Assembly: GCA_910579685.1 (NCBI GenBank)
Contig: CAJTVN010000003.1
Coordinates: forward strand, 80,300 to 144,299
Length of the DNA: 64,000 nt
Reading direction: 5' to 3'
Source: an uncultured Lachnospiraceae bacterium
Lineage (GTDB): Bacteria > Bacillota > Clostridia > Lachnospirales > Lachnospiraceae
The position numbers were made by a program, and so were the translations under genes. Below are positions 17,115-25,482 of the stretch, one piece after another (the first letter of the stretch is position 1; each line of letters opens with the position of its first letter). The notes below the pieces were generated by a model. The model was not told the DNA's origin, searched no databases, and saw nothing but the letters and a program-made list of their open reading frames with translations.

Positions 17115-18200
17115 TTATAAATCCTCCGCAGAAAATTCCTCCCTGTCCCCGCAGAGCACAATCTCCTTGCGGATCGGACAGCCTCCCATGCAGTGTTCCC
17201 TGATCCCGCACTCCGGACAGGCAGATCTTAAGATATTCCGAAATGCCTCGAATGCCTGACCGTTCCAGGCCTCCTTTATCGTATGGGTCCTCAGATCCAC
17301 GCACCAGCGCATTTCCTCGCTGTCAAAGCTGCAGGGCAGCATTTTCATATCCGGGGTAATATAGGCAGACCATCTGCCTCCCTCACAGGTATCAATGCTG
17401 TTGAGGCTGATTTTCCTTGTGAAATTAAGCAGGCCGGGTATGGTGCAGGAATCAAATCCTATTTTGTAAAAATGCCTTCGGCATTCCACCAGCTCGAAGA
17501 ACTTTTTCACCCTTTTGTCCTCACTTGACAGGACATTGCTCTCCCGGCCAAGACCAACCGGCTTGTGAAGCAGAAAAATCACCGCATTGATTCCCCGGGG
17601 AAAATCATCCTTTTTCAGTCTGCTGACCGCCTCACCGATGGTATCATTGCTGAGCACATAGTGGATGTTCGTTTTTACCTTCGCCCGCAGCAGCAGCTCT
17701 ACCGCTCTCAGCGTATACGGACTGCGATACCAGCTGACCGCCACAGCCCCGCAGTATTCACTGCACACTCCGGCAATCTGTTCATTGAACCCGAACCCTG
17801 ACGAGGTGAAATTTGGCACGATTCCGTTATCACGGCACAGTTTCAATATCTCCTTAAAGTTTTCGTGCTGGTCGGGATCCCCTCTCCCTCCCAGCGCAAA
17901 CTGATAAGTTTTCCCCTTACACTGTTTCACAATGCTCCTGAAATCGTCCAGCCTCATATTAGGCTGCTGGATGTTCGGCCCATTCTGGTAGCACTGGACT
18001 TTTGCCAACATACATCTGCCGCTCATCCCATGAATACAGTGTCCCATGATTCCCACGTCAATCAGCTCGGGAAACTCCGACATAAATGGATCCACTCCGG
18101 TATCGCACCCCTTTTCGATTACACCGCTTCGATAATAAAACCCCGTCCTTTCATCAAATCCGGAGGTAAATTTTCCCGTATGATCCACTCTTTTTTTCAT
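17115..18200 (-). CDS. Radical SAM/SPASM-like protein with a non-canonical cysteine motif
   Basis: 361 residues. ATG 18200 has GAGGTGG five bases before it; a GTG at 18209 adds three residues. Where CX3CX2C is expected the sequence is GHCIHGMSGRCMLAKVQCYQ: Cys55-x7-Cys63-x6-Cys70. A GGRGDP motif stands in the usual GGE position, and the C-terminus carries SPASM-like cysteines (CEGGRWSAYITPDMKMLPCSF, then CPECGIREHCMGGC) for auxiliary iron-sulfur clusters. Such enzymes usually modify peptides or proteins. The gene begins 12 bases after the stop of the FVTNSSSSSF protein gene and so is very likely cotranslated with it. Substrate unknown; the neighbour is the obvious candidate. Confidence 0.82.
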   Translation of the reverse strand: MKKRVDHTGKFTSGFDERTGFYYRSGVIEKGCDTGVDPFMSEFPELIDVGIMGHCIHGMSGRCMLAKVQCYQNGPNIQQPNMRLDDFRSIVKQCKGKTYQFALGGRGDPDQHENFKEILKLCRDNGIVPNFTSSGFGFNEQIAGVCSEYCGAVAVSWYRSPYTLRAVELLLRAKVKTNIHYVLSNDTIGEAVSRLKKDDFPRGINAVIFLLHKPVGLGRESNVLSSEDKRVKKFFELVECRRHFYKIGFDSCTIPGLLNFTRKISLNSIDTCEGGRWSAYITPDMKMLPCSFDSEEMRWCVDLRTHTIKEAWNGQAFEAFRNILRSACPECGIREHCMGGCPIRKEIVLCGDREEFSAEDL

Positions 18201-18211
18201 AGCGGCCACCT

Positions 18212-18577
18212 CTAATAGTCAAGAGAGGTGTCGATACCCGTAAAATTCTCCTGATCGGCCTTCTCTATGGCATCCCACAGGTCATGATACAGGTCCGCCA
18301 TATGATACTCACACTCCTCAAAGCTGACCCAGCCATGGTAAATGTCCTTTCCCTCCTCAAGCGCCTTGCAGATTTCCTCACGATAGTCCTCGCTCAGATA
18401 ATTCTCCTCTATAAATCTGTCCACATCCTTCTTGTCGGTCAACACGCTTTCGCCAAACATGTTCTCCTCCACAAACCTGACCACTGCCTCCTTCTGCTTC
18501 TCCGTCAGCTGCGCTTTTCTGGCGATGATAAAACTGCTGCTGCTTGAATTCGTGACAAAATCGGTTCTTATTTTCAT
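18212..18577 (-). CDS. Small acidic protein with conserved FVTNSSSSSF N-terminus, unknown function
   Basis: 121 residues starting MKIRTDFVTNSSSSSFIIAR, an N-terminal signature I recall from many short Firmicutes proteins of unknown role; the body is rich in Glu and predicted helical (EKQKEAVVRFVEENMF, CKALEEGKDIYHGWVSFEECEYHM). No membrane segment. ATG 18577 follows AGGAGGATTACGG. Directly upstream of the radical SAM gene in a tight pair, which suggests that the Ser-rich start could be a modification site or recognition tag; that is inference. No precursor-like glycine cleavage site is obvious. Confidence 0.75.
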   Translation of the reverse strand: MKIRTDFVTNSSSSSFIIARKAQLTEKQKEAVVRFVEENMFGESVLTDKKDVDRFIEENYLSEDYREEICKALEEGKDIYHGWVSFEECEYHMADLYHDLWDAIEKADQENFTGIDTSLDY

Positions 18578-18679
18578 CCGTAATCCTCCTCCCTGCTATT
18601 CTGGTATCTACCATTTTAGAGAAAGCGGAAGGATTTGTCATTGAATTCAAAATTCAATGCATGATGTTCCAGGCACTTG

Positions 18680-18994
18680 TCACAATAGTGCCCCGGATGA
18701 ATTTCCGCAAAGCCGCATATAATAAAGGAACATTCTCTTCTTTCGGGTATCGGGCAGAACAAAATCCTGCCGCCTGCTGCCGACTACCATCTCGTCTATT
18801 TTTACACGAAAGAGCCCGGCCAGGGCATACAGATTATCAATAGACGGCACATTGACCCCTTCCAGCCACCGATATACCGTCTGGACGCAGGACAAAGAAA
18901 GATATTTCTGGATATCCCTGGGGGTCAGCCCTTTTGCCCGCATCAGATATTTCAGCCTTCTTCCGGTTCTCTCCTTATCAATCATTGGAAACAT
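18680..18994 (-). CDS. XRE-family helix-turn-helix regulator
   Basis: 104 residues. HTH at about 8-62: GRRLKYLMRAKGLTPRDIQKYLSLSCVQTVYRWLEGVNVPSIDNLYALAGLF, followed by IDEMVV, a typical XRE core; the tail is short and basic. ATG 18994 follows GGAGGACGGAAT. It is transcribed away from the DUF2975 operon across a 260-base gap containing twin palindromes, so it may bind there, and it lies 102 bases upstream of the FVTNSSSSSF gene on the same strand, so it may also belong to that transcript. Confidence 0.85.
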   Translation of the reverse strand: MFPMIDKERTGRRLKYLMRAKGLTPRDIQKYLSLSCVQTVYRWLEGVNVPSIDNLYALAGLFRVKIDEMVVGSRRQDFVLPDTRKKRMFLYYMRLCGNSSGALL

Positions 18995-19129
18995 ATTCCG
19001 TCCTCCCTTCTAACTCTTTCTGCCGCACTCAAACTCTTTAAAATTCATTTTATCATATTTCAACAAATGCTTCTACTTGATTTAATCAAAATATGACTTT
19101 TCCCTATTTTTCCCTTATTATTGATTCAT

Positions 19130-19191
19130 AATAAATATTTATTGTTTAACAATAAATATTTATTGACAATCGATTTTCTATGTGATAAATT
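19130..19191 (+). promoter_or_regulatory. Promoter with twin palindromic operators ahead of the DUF2975 operon
   Basis: Two identical perfect palindromes AATAAATATTTATT at 19130-19143 and 19151-19164, spaced 21 bp start to start (two helical turns). The second overlaps the -35 box TTGACA (19163-19168); a 17-base spacer leads to TAAATT (19186-19191). Likely repressor sites, probably for one of the two small HTH proteins beside it. The rest of the 260-base gap is AT-rich with a further imperfect palindrome near 19077. Confidence 0.8.
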
Positions 19192-19255
19192 TAGAGGCAG
19201 GAAAAAGGACTCATGTCAAAACGTCTGAAAAGACACAGCGCAAAGGGAGGAAGAT

Positions 19256-19702
19256 ATGAAAGACCGACTGACCGTACTTACAAAAGGCATTCTGGATTTT
19301 ATGTTCTATGCCGGCATCATCACGACTGCGGCCGTGCCCTTCATTATCCGGTTTTATGGAAGATACAACCGCTATTTTGGAGAAAACATATGGGAATTGT
19401 CATTGATTTTTATCCTGTCAGGAGTCTTCGCCGTCCTTATCATAGGCGAACTGCGCAGAATCTTCAAAACCGTGCTGAACGGAAACTGCTTTATTATGGA
19501 AAACGTAAAGAGCCTGCGCAAAATGGGAACCTACAGTTTTTTTATCGCAGTTATCACCTGCTGCCGGCTTTTTCTCTATCTGACTCCGGCAGTGCTGATC
19601 GTAATCCTGGTCTTTGTGATTGCCGGCCTTTTCAGCAAGGTCCTGTCCCAGGTATTTGAAAAGGCCGTCACCTACAAACAGGAAAACGACCTGACTATCT
19701 GA
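19256..19702 (+). CDS. DUF2975 membrane protein
   Basis: 148 residues with about four membrane segments (roughly 12-32, 46-64, 96-112, 116-134). The pattern LRRIFKTVLNGNCFIMENVKSLRKMGTYSFF is diagnostic for DUF2975 proteins, which are almost always followed by a YozG-like HTH gene, as here. Function unknown. ATG 19256 follows AAAGGGAGGAAGAT. First gene of a three-gene operon controlled by the twin-palindrome promoter. Confidence 0.88.
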   Translation: MKDRLTVLTKGILDFMFYAGIITTAAVPFIIRFYGRYNRYFGENIWELSLIFILSGVFAVLIIGELRRIFKTVLNGNCFIMENVKSLRKMGTYSFFIAVITCCRLFLYLTPAVLIVILVFVIAGLFSKVLSQVFEKAVTYKQENDLTI

Positions 19703-19717
19703 CCGGAGGAAACGCTT

Positions 19718-19939
19718 ATGTCAATCAAAATCAATTTGGACGTGGAAATGGCCAGGCAGAAAAAGGGGCTTACGGAGCTTGCAAACGAAGTGGATATCAC
19801 CCTTGCCAATCTTTCCATTCTGAAAAATAACAAGGCAAAGGCCGTGCGCTTTTCCACCCTGGACGCAATCTGCAGGGCGCTCCACTGTCAGCCCGGCGAT
19901 ATCCTGGAATACGTGGAGGATTCCGAGGCCGAACTTTGA
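19718..19939 (+). CDS. YozG-like small helix-turn-helix regulator
   Basis: 73 residues, almost entirely an XRE/Cro-type HTH: INLDVEMARQKKGLTELANEVDITLANLSILKNNKAKAVRFSTLDAICRALHCQPGDILEYV. Starts 15 bases after the DUF2975 stop, with GGAGGAAACGCTT before the ATG. Together with DUF2975 it forms a recurrent membrane-protein/HTH pair; it may repress its own promoter at the twin palindromes. Confidence 0.9.
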   Translation: MSIKINLDVEMARQKKGLTELANEVDITLANLSILKNNKAKAVRFSTLDAICRALHCQPGDILEYVEDSEAEL

Positions 19940-20018
19940 ATAACGCAGTTCCAACCGCAAAATTCAAAAAACCTGCCGCCAAACTGCTGCAATAAAATTT
20001 TTAAAGGAGATTTTTGTT

Positions 20019-21605
20019 ATGGATCCTGAAATAATTACCAAAACCGATGTCATTATCACGGAAGGAGAAACACGGCGCAAACCCAATCCCCTTTTTCCCT
20101 TCATGGGAATCGGGAGCCTGATTTACGCTTTTTTCTATACGCTGTTTTTATACAGAAATAATTCGGGACTTACCTACCCTTTTTTCGTAGGCGGAACCTG
20201 CTTGTTTTTCTTCTTCTATTTGAAAAAGTGCGGGCTTACCGCCAAAAAATTTACCGTATTTATCACCGTTAGCCTGATTCTGCTTGGAATCTCCACCTGC
20301 CTTACGGATTCCTGGATCCTGATCTTTTTCAACAAGACCGTAATCTTCTGCCTGTTCTTCTACCTGATGCTTCACAATCTGTATGAGGACAGAAGCTGGG
20401 ATCTGGCCAAATATACCGGAGCCATCCTTACAGTTGTCTTTTCAAGCTTTCTGCACCTGCTGCGCCCCTTCACGGATTTCGCCGCATTTCGAAACGCCGG
20501 GAAAGAGCGGGAAACGGAAAGAAACAACAATACCAGATATATATTCCTCGGAATTCTGATCGCCTTACCTCTTTTATCGGTCATTCTGGCGCTCCTTGCC
20601 AGTGCCGACGCCGTGTTCCGAAAGATGCTGGTCAGTCTCTCCCTGTTCCGTCCGGATCTGGAAGACCATATATGGGGAATCGGCTTTCTCTTTCTGTTTG
20701 CCTTCTTTGCATCCTACAGCATCATGAGCCGGATATCCGACCACAATCTGAAAGAGGAGACTGCCCGCAGACAGACGGCGGAGCCCGTGACCGGGATTAC
20801 CTTTACCGGTCTGATTTCCGTGGTTTACCTGATTTTCTGCCTGATCCAGCTAGTCTATCTGTTCGGCGGCTTTGGCACACTGCCCACGGATTACACCTAC
20901 GCCAGATATGCCAGGGAAGGATTTTTCCAACTGGTGTTCGTATGCATGATCAACCTCTCCCTTATCCTGGTCTGCACGAAGCGCTTTCGCAGGAGTCGAA
21001 TCCTGCAGGGGCTCTTAAGCTTTATCTGTCTGTGCACTTATATCATGATTGCCTCAAGCGCATACCGGATGCTTCTCTATATTCAGATGTATTACCTGAC
21101 CTTCCTGCGGATCTTCGTGCTGTGGGCCCTGCTTGTAATTTTCTTCCTGATCACAGGAGCGCTCTTTACCATACACAGGCAGGATTTCCCGCTTGTCAAA
21201 TACTGTCTGACTGCCGTGACCGTTCTTTACCTGGGCTTTTCCTTTTCCCATCCGGATTACTGGATCGCCAGATACAATCTGAACCACAGCACTGCGGGCC
21301 AGGAAGGAATCCAGGAGCGTCCCTTCAAAGATTACAATTATCTGATGCAGCTTTCCCTGGATGCGGCCCCGGTGATTTTCCAGAAGGCGGATGAATTAGG
21401 ATACGGGGGCAGCGAAAGCCAGTACTGGTTTTCCAGCTATGCCTCCCGGATCGTCCTTGCCAGCTGCCGGGACAACAATTTTGTACGGACATCCGAAGAA
21501 AAGCTTCCGAACAGGACGTCCATCCGGAGCTTTAATCTCTCCAGATGGACAGCGTACAATGCTTATACCGATTATTACCGGAAATACAAAGGGTTTGCCG
21601 ACTGA
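20019..21605 (+). CDS. DUF4173 polytopic membrane protein
   Basis: 528 residues with roughly ten membrane segments and a soluble C-terminal part of about 100 residues (from ARYNLNHS onward). The segment DYTYARYAREGFFQLVFVCMINL is the DUF4173 hallmark. Role unknown; these proteins often share an operon with DUF2975 and a YozG-like HTH, the arrangement seen here. ATG 20019 follows TTAAAGGAGATTTTTGTT. Confidence 0.87.
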   Translation: MDPEIITKTDVIITEGETRRKPNPLFPFMGIGSLIYAFFYTLFLYRNNSGLTYPFFVGGTCLFFFFYLKKCGLTAKKFTVFITVSLILLGISTCLTDSWILIFFNKTVIFCLFFYLMLHNLYEDRSWDLAKYTGAILTVVFSSFLHLLRPFTDFAAFRNAGKERETERNNNTRYIFLGILIALPLLSVILALLASADAVFRKMLVSLSLFRPDLEDHIWGIGFLFLFAFFASYSIMSRISDHNLKEETARRQTAEPVTGITFTGLISVVYLIFCLIQLVYLFGGFGTLPTDYTYARYAREGFFQLVFVCMINLSLILVCTKRFRRSRILQGLLSFICLCTYIMIASSAYRMLLYIQMYYLTFLRIFVLWALLVIFFLITGALFTIHRQDFPLVKYCLTAVTVLYLGFSFSHPDYWIARYNLNHSTAGQEGIQERPFKDYNYLMQLSLDAAPVIFQKADELGYGGSESQYWFSSYASRIVLASCRDNNFVRTSEEKLPNRTSIRSFNLSRWTAYNAYTDYYRKYKGFAD

Positions 21606-21611
21606 CGGCTC

Positions 21612-23135
21612 TCACAATGTGACAATCCTTGTGGCGGTATGCTCCATAAACATCCTGTCATGCTCCACCAGGATCATGGAGGGTCTGAATTTTAAGATCA
21701 GCTCCTCGATCTGCATCCTGGAAAAAACATCAATAAAATTCAGCGGTTCATCCCAGATATAAAGATGCGCCTGCCTGCACAGGCTCCCTGCCAGAAGAAC
21801 TTTTTTCTTCTGGCCGCCGCTGTAATCCTCAATCCTTTTTTCGAACTGAAGCCTTGGAAAGTCAAGCTTGCGAAGGAGTGACAGAAAAAGCGTAAGGTCG
21901 ATCCCGTTCTCAGCCGCATATTCTCTTATGGTTCCGTGAAGCATGGAGGTGTCCTGGCTGCAGTAGGAGATCACCAGCTGACCCGGAATCTCAATCTTCC
22001 CCTTTTTCAGAACCGGGCCCCCCGCTCCCGGATCCGCCGGTCCGCACTGCGCCGCCTCCAGAATTGCCCGGATAACGCTGGACTTTCCACAGCCGTTTCT
22101 CCCTTTCAGAAAAACCCTCTCCCCCTGCCTTACCTCCAGGTGAAAACCGCTTATCACGTCCTTATCCGCATAGGAAAGGGTACAGTCCTCCATAATGACC
22201 AGTTTCTCCTTATAATGCCGCAGGGGAAGCAGCTTCAAATCCTCCACCGTTTCCAGATCCTTTAAAAGAGACTCTTTCTCATCAATCTCCCTCTGCTGTC
22301 TGCGTTCCAGGTTTTTGCGGCGCATCTGCATCCGCCTCGATTTTTCCCCGATATAAGCCCTCGCATCTATACTTTTTTCACGGTTCTGCGCCCCCTTGCC
22401 GATCTTGGTGGACTCCACATGCTCTGCCCACTGAAACTTCTGTCTGGCGGATTCCGTAAGCCTCTTGATGTCCTTTTTCAGCCGCTCATTCTCCGCAAGC
22501 TCGCAGGAATCCCTCTTCTGCTTATTCTCCCACCAGGAGCTGAAATTTCCCTGCTGCACCTCGATGGTTTCCCGGTTGATCACCAGCACATGATCCACGC
22601 AGCCGTCCATAAAGTTTCTGTCATGGGACACTAGGATAAATCCTTTCTTCTTATTCAGATATTCCTTTAAGATTTCTCTGGATTCCATATCCAGGTGGTT
22701 TGTCGGCTCGTCAATCAGCAGGAAATGATTTTCCCTGGAAAAGAGAAGGGCCAGCATCACCTTTGTCTGCTCCCCGTTGCTCAGGGTCGTAAACGGACGG
22801 TACAAAACTTCCGTGTCCACCTGAAGAAACCCAAGCTCCCTGCACAGAATCCAGAATTCATAATCCGCATCAATTTCCTCAATGATATCAATGGTATTCC
22901 TGTTCCTGTCCTTAACTTCAAACGGAAAATAATCAAAAACCACGGATGCGCTGATACATCCCCTGTACTCGTACTTTTTCATCAGCAAATTCAGAAAAGT
23001 GGTCTTTCCTTTCCCGTTTCTTCCGATAAATCCCAGCTTCCAGTCGGTGTCGATCTGAAAGGACGCCTCCTCAAAAATATTGTCATAGCTTCCCTCATAA
23101 TAAAAAGTAAGATTATTTACACTGATCTGTGACAT
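21612..23135 (-). CDS. Lsa-family ABC-F ribosomal protection protein
   Basis: 507 residues with two ABC ATPase domains and no membrane segments. First domain: Walker A GRNGKGKTT, signature LSNGEQTKV, Walker B FLLIDEPTNHLD. Second: GRNGCGKSS, YSGGQKKKV, LYIWDEPLNFID. The charged interdomain linker (about 225-300) is of Lsa type, and the start ISVNNLTFYYEG plus DTDWKLGFIGRNGKGKTT closely resembles Lsa(A). Such proteins dislodge lincosamides, pleuromutilins and streptogramin A from the ribosome; the resistance spectrum here is unproven. ATG 23135 is seven bases after AGGAGG. The 5' leader carries a leader peptide and an attenuator, fitting drug-induced expression. Confidence 0.88.
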   Translation of the reverse strand: MSQISVNNLTFYYEGSYDNIFEEASFQIDTDWKLGFIGRNGKGKTTFLNLLMKKYEYRGCISASVVFDYFPFEVKDRNRNTIDIIEEIDADYEFWILCRELGFLQVDTEVLYRPFTTLSNGEQTKVMLALLFSRENHFLLIDEPTNHLDMESREILKEYLNKKKGFILVSHDRNFMDGCVDHVLVINRETIEVQQGNFSSWWENKQKRDSCELAENERLKKDIKRLTESARQKFQWAEHVESTKIGKGAQNREKSIDARAYIGEKSRRMQMRRKNLERRQQREIDEKESLLKDLETVEDLKLLPLRHYKEKLVIMEDCTLSYADKDVISGFHLEVRQGERVFLKGRNGCGKSSVIRAILEAAQCGPADPGAGGPVLKKGKIEIPGQLVISYCSQDTSMLHGTIREYAAENGIDLTLFLSLLRKLDFPRLQFEKRIEDYSGGQKKKVLLAGSLCRQAHLYIWDEPLNFIDVFSRMQIEELILKFRPSMILVEHDRMFMEHTATRIVTL

Positions 23136-23282
23136 ATGCATTCCTCCTCGTCCGGTCTTCTGCCGACCGCAGACTTCCACATGCGGCCGGCGCAATCGAG
23201 CAGGAAAGACTTTTTCCCGCCCGCCGTGCTGCCCGTGCGCCGCCTTGGCGGCATATTTCCTTTGCGCGGGTCTGCACATAAA

Positions 23283-23310
23283 AAGGTGCAGAAGAAAAGC
23301 TCTGCACCTT
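23283..23310 (-). promoter_or_regulatory. Attenuator (terminator/antiterminator) in the ABC-F leader
   Basis: On the minus strand AAGGTGCAGA pairs with TCTGCACCTT and is followed by TTTTA, an intrinsic terminator 150 bases before the ABC-F start. The 3' arm TTCTTCTGCAC can instead pair over 11 bases with GTGTAGAAGAA located upstream (plus coordinates 23380-23390), which would prevent the terminator. A seven-codon leader lies just before that antiterminator arm. This is the layout of ribosome-mediated attenuation known for ABC-F resistance genes. Confidence 0.7.
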
Positions 23311-23407
23311 AAATGATCCGTTTCCACTCCGAAAAGGAATTTATAATAACAAAAAATATATAAAATGAGTCAGATGTCCTTCTTCTACACACAACCTATT
23401 AAATTAG

Positions 23408-23431
23408 TTATCTGGTAGAAAAACGATACAT
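23408..23431 (-). CDS. Seven-codon leader peptide of the ABC-F gene
   Basis: Frame MYRFSTR followed by TAA, with AAAGGG eight bases before the ATG at 23431. It lies between the promoter and the antiterminator arm. Ribosomes stalled on it by an antibiotic could free the antiterminator; inferred from position and size only. Confidence 0.5.
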   Translation of the reverse strand: MYRFSTR

Positions 23432-23477
23432 CCTCACATCCCTTTCTCTTAAACTCTGTTACTTATACATTTTTTAT

Positions 23478-23507
23478 AAAATAGCACAGACACCGCCCGG
23501 TTGTCAA
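23478..23507 (-). promoter_or_regulatory. Promoter of the ABC-F leader
   Basis: Minus-strand TTGACA (23502-23507), 18-base spacer, TATTTT (23478-23483). Transcription would start about 40 bases before the leader peptide. Confidence 0.6.
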
Positions 23508-23523
23508 GAGGCAATGCGCGTTT

Positions 23524-23826
23524 TCACCCCGACACGGATGGCAGGTTTCCCAGATTATTGTTTTCCGAATCATCCGGCAGGGATTTCAGATACTCGGTAT
23601 CTTTTCTGTGGGCGATTCCGACTCCCCGGATCTCTCCGTCCTTTGCCATAGCCACTCCTTCTTCTTTGGATACCGTGGAGCCATCGGAAAGCTGATATCC
23701 CGTGATGCGCCCGCTGCTCTTTGTAAGGCCCACAATCTCCTTCGCATCATTTTTGGGTGTCGGAATATCATCCAGCGTGTTTCTTGCAAGAGTTTCATCC
23801 AATAGATTTTTATCTATATTCTTCAT
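23524..23826 (-). CDS. DUF3892 domain protein
   Basis: 100 residues. The stretch GRITGYQLSDGSTVSKEEGV then AKDGEIRGVGIAHRKDTEYLKSLPD and ENNNLGNLPSV is the whole DUF3892 domain, a small fold of unknown function frequent in clostridia and often linked to host-type or phage-type cargo. ATG 23826 follows GGAGGAAAATAGG. Stand-alone; its stop lies only about 20 bases before the ABC-F promoter on the same strand. Confidence 0.87.
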   Translation of the reverse strand: MKNIDKNLLDETLARNTLDDIPTPKNDAKEIVGLTKSSGRITGYQLSDGSTVSKEEGVAMAKDGEIRGVGIAHRKDTEYLKSLPDDSENNNLGNLPSVSG

Positions 23827-23963
23827 CCTATTTTCCTCCGTTTTTGTCTCGTTACATCCTTTTGGTCATTTGGCCGTTTTAATCGTCACGGCATAAAATA
23901 GAATGCACAGCCGGAGAAAAAATATTCGTTTTTGATAAGAACAAGGTCTTCTCTATGAAAAAA

Positions 23964-23997
23964 AGACAGCCAGAACCGGATGCCGGCCCAGCTGTCT
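23964..23997 (-). terminator. Terminator of the acidic lipoprotein gene
   Basis: AGACAGC and GCTGTCT (23964-23970 and 23991-23997) form a stem with an inner CCGG pair; on the minus strand it is followed by TTTTTTT. Lies 30 bases past the stop at 24028. Confidence 0.75.
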
Positions 23998-24027
23998 CTC
24001 TTTTGGGAACACTATTACAAAAAGTAG

Positions 24028-24420
24028 TTAATTTGCTTTTGTCTCCGTATCCGCTTCTTCCTGCGGCTCTTCGTTTTCTGCGGCATTCACATCTGCGCTG
24101 CCGTCTTCTCCCTCAGCCCCTGCTTCCGGCTCCGCATCAGCAGAATCTTCCGTATCCTCCCCTTCGGATTCTCCGGCATCTTCCGCCTCACCTGCCTCGG
24201 GAACGGTTTCATTCCCGTTTTCCTCCGCCTCAGGAGTCGCCTCCGGTTCTGCCGCCTCAGGAGTGGGCTCTGCCTCTTGCGGCGCATCCTGTGTCATGGA
24301 ATCTACTCCTTCTGTCTGCACATCATCCGCCACAGCTCCTTTGTCCTTGCCCTGGCATGCCACCATCAAAAGGCCGCATACCGCAACACCTGTCAATACC
24401 ATTGCCAATTTTTTCTTCAT
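24028..24420 (-). CDS. Acidic low-complexity lipoprotein
   Basis: 130 residues from ATG 24420, which follows GGAGGAGAAAGTT. Signal peptide MKKKLAMVLTGVAVCGLLMVAC with a lipidated Cys at about 22; the mature part is about 100 residues of Glu, Ala, Asp and Pro (for example PTPEAAEPEATPEAEE) without a recognisable domain. It probably forms an extended anionic surface tail. Divergent from exonuclease III; the 270-base gap between them shows an AT-rich promoter zone with TATACT near 24615 and no other gene. Confidence 0.7.
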   Translation of the reverse strand: MKKKLAMVLTGVAVCGLLMVACQGKDKGAVADDVQTEGVDSMTQDAPQEAEPTPEAAEPEATPEAEENGNETVPEAGEAEDAGESEGEDTEDSADAEPEAGAEGEDGSADVNAAENEEPQEEADTETKAN

Positions 24421-24691
24421 AACTTTCTCCTCCTTAAAACAAATACTTGCCAGCTTCTTTTCTGTCATATTTTTTGTCTGCTGACAATCTTTATCATAAT
24501 TTGAAATTGTGACAAAACTGTGTTCATTCCCTTTACTTTTTATGAAGTTATGCTAAAAAAATTTTAAATCTCTCTGCCCCGAAGATAAACCTGTAGCCTT
24601 ACCTATAACGGTATGCTATACTTATAACAAGATGCCGCCAGCATTATAGCAAGCGACAAATCCGGCTTTTTAGAGAAAGGAACCCCATAAA

Positions 24692-25456
24692 ATGAAAAAA
24701 TTAGTATCATGGAATGTCAACGGTCTGCGGGCCTGTCTCAATAAAGGATTTCTGGATTTTTTCAGGGAAGCGGATGCCGATATCTTCTGTATTCAGGAAT
24801 CCAAGCTGCAGGAAGGCCAGATCAGTCTGGAGCTTCCCGGCTATCATCAGTACTGGAATTATGCGGAGAAAAAGGGATATTCCGGAACGGCCGTTTTTAC
24901 AAAGGAAGAGCCGCTCAGCGTTTCCTATGGAATCGGAATCGAGGAGCATGACCGGGAGGGCCGTGTGATCACTCTTGAATTTGATCATTATTATATGGTA
25001 ACCGTATACACGCCCAACTCCCAGGATGAGCTGAAAAGGCTTTCCTACCGCATGGAATGGGAAGACGCTTTTCTTGCTTATCTCAAATCCCTGGAAGAGA
25101 AAAAGCCTGTTATCTTCTGCGGCGACCTGAATGTGGCTCATCAGGAGATCGACCTGAAAAACCCAAAGACCAACCGCAATAACGCAGGCTTCACGAATGA
25201 AGAGAGGGAAAAGTTTACCGGACTGACAAAAGCCGGCTTTATTGATACCTTCCGCCATTTTTATCCGGATCTAGAGGGCGCTTATTCCTGGTGGTCCTAC
25301 CGCTTTCATGCGAGGGAGCGGAATACCGGATGGCGCATCGACTACTTTCTGACCTCCCCTTCTCTGGAGGGCTCTCTCGTGGATGCGCTGATCTACAAGG
25401 ATGTACAGGGTTCGGATCACTGCCCGGTGGGGCTGATCATAAATATGGAGAACTAA
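24692..25456 (+). CDS. xth: Exodeoxyribonuclease III (AP endonuclease)
   Basis: 254 residues, full length. Motifs SWNVNGLRA at the N-terminus, IQESKLQ (metal-binding Glu), [15 protein letters not shown] with the catalytic Asp/Asn, [10 protein letters not shown] and GSDHCPV with the final Asp-His pair. Cleaves DNA 5' to abasic sites and trims 3' ends in base excision repair. ATG 24692 follows AGAAAGGAACCCCATAAA. Confidence 0.95.
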   Translation: MKKLVSWNVNGLRACLNKGFLDFFREADADIFCIQESKLQEGQISLELPGYHQYWNYAEKKGYSGTAVFTKEEPLSVSYGIGIEEHDREGRVITLEFDHYYMVTVYTPNSQDELKRLSYRMEWEDAFLAYLKSLEEKKPVIFCGDLNVAHQEIDLKNPKTNRNNAGFTNEEREKFTGLTKAGFIDTFRHFYPDLEGAYSWWSYRFHARERNTGWRIDYFLTSPSLEGSLVDALIYKDVQGSDHCPVGLIINMEN

Positions 25457-25482
25457 ATCTAAAACCATGGAGGTGATTACCT

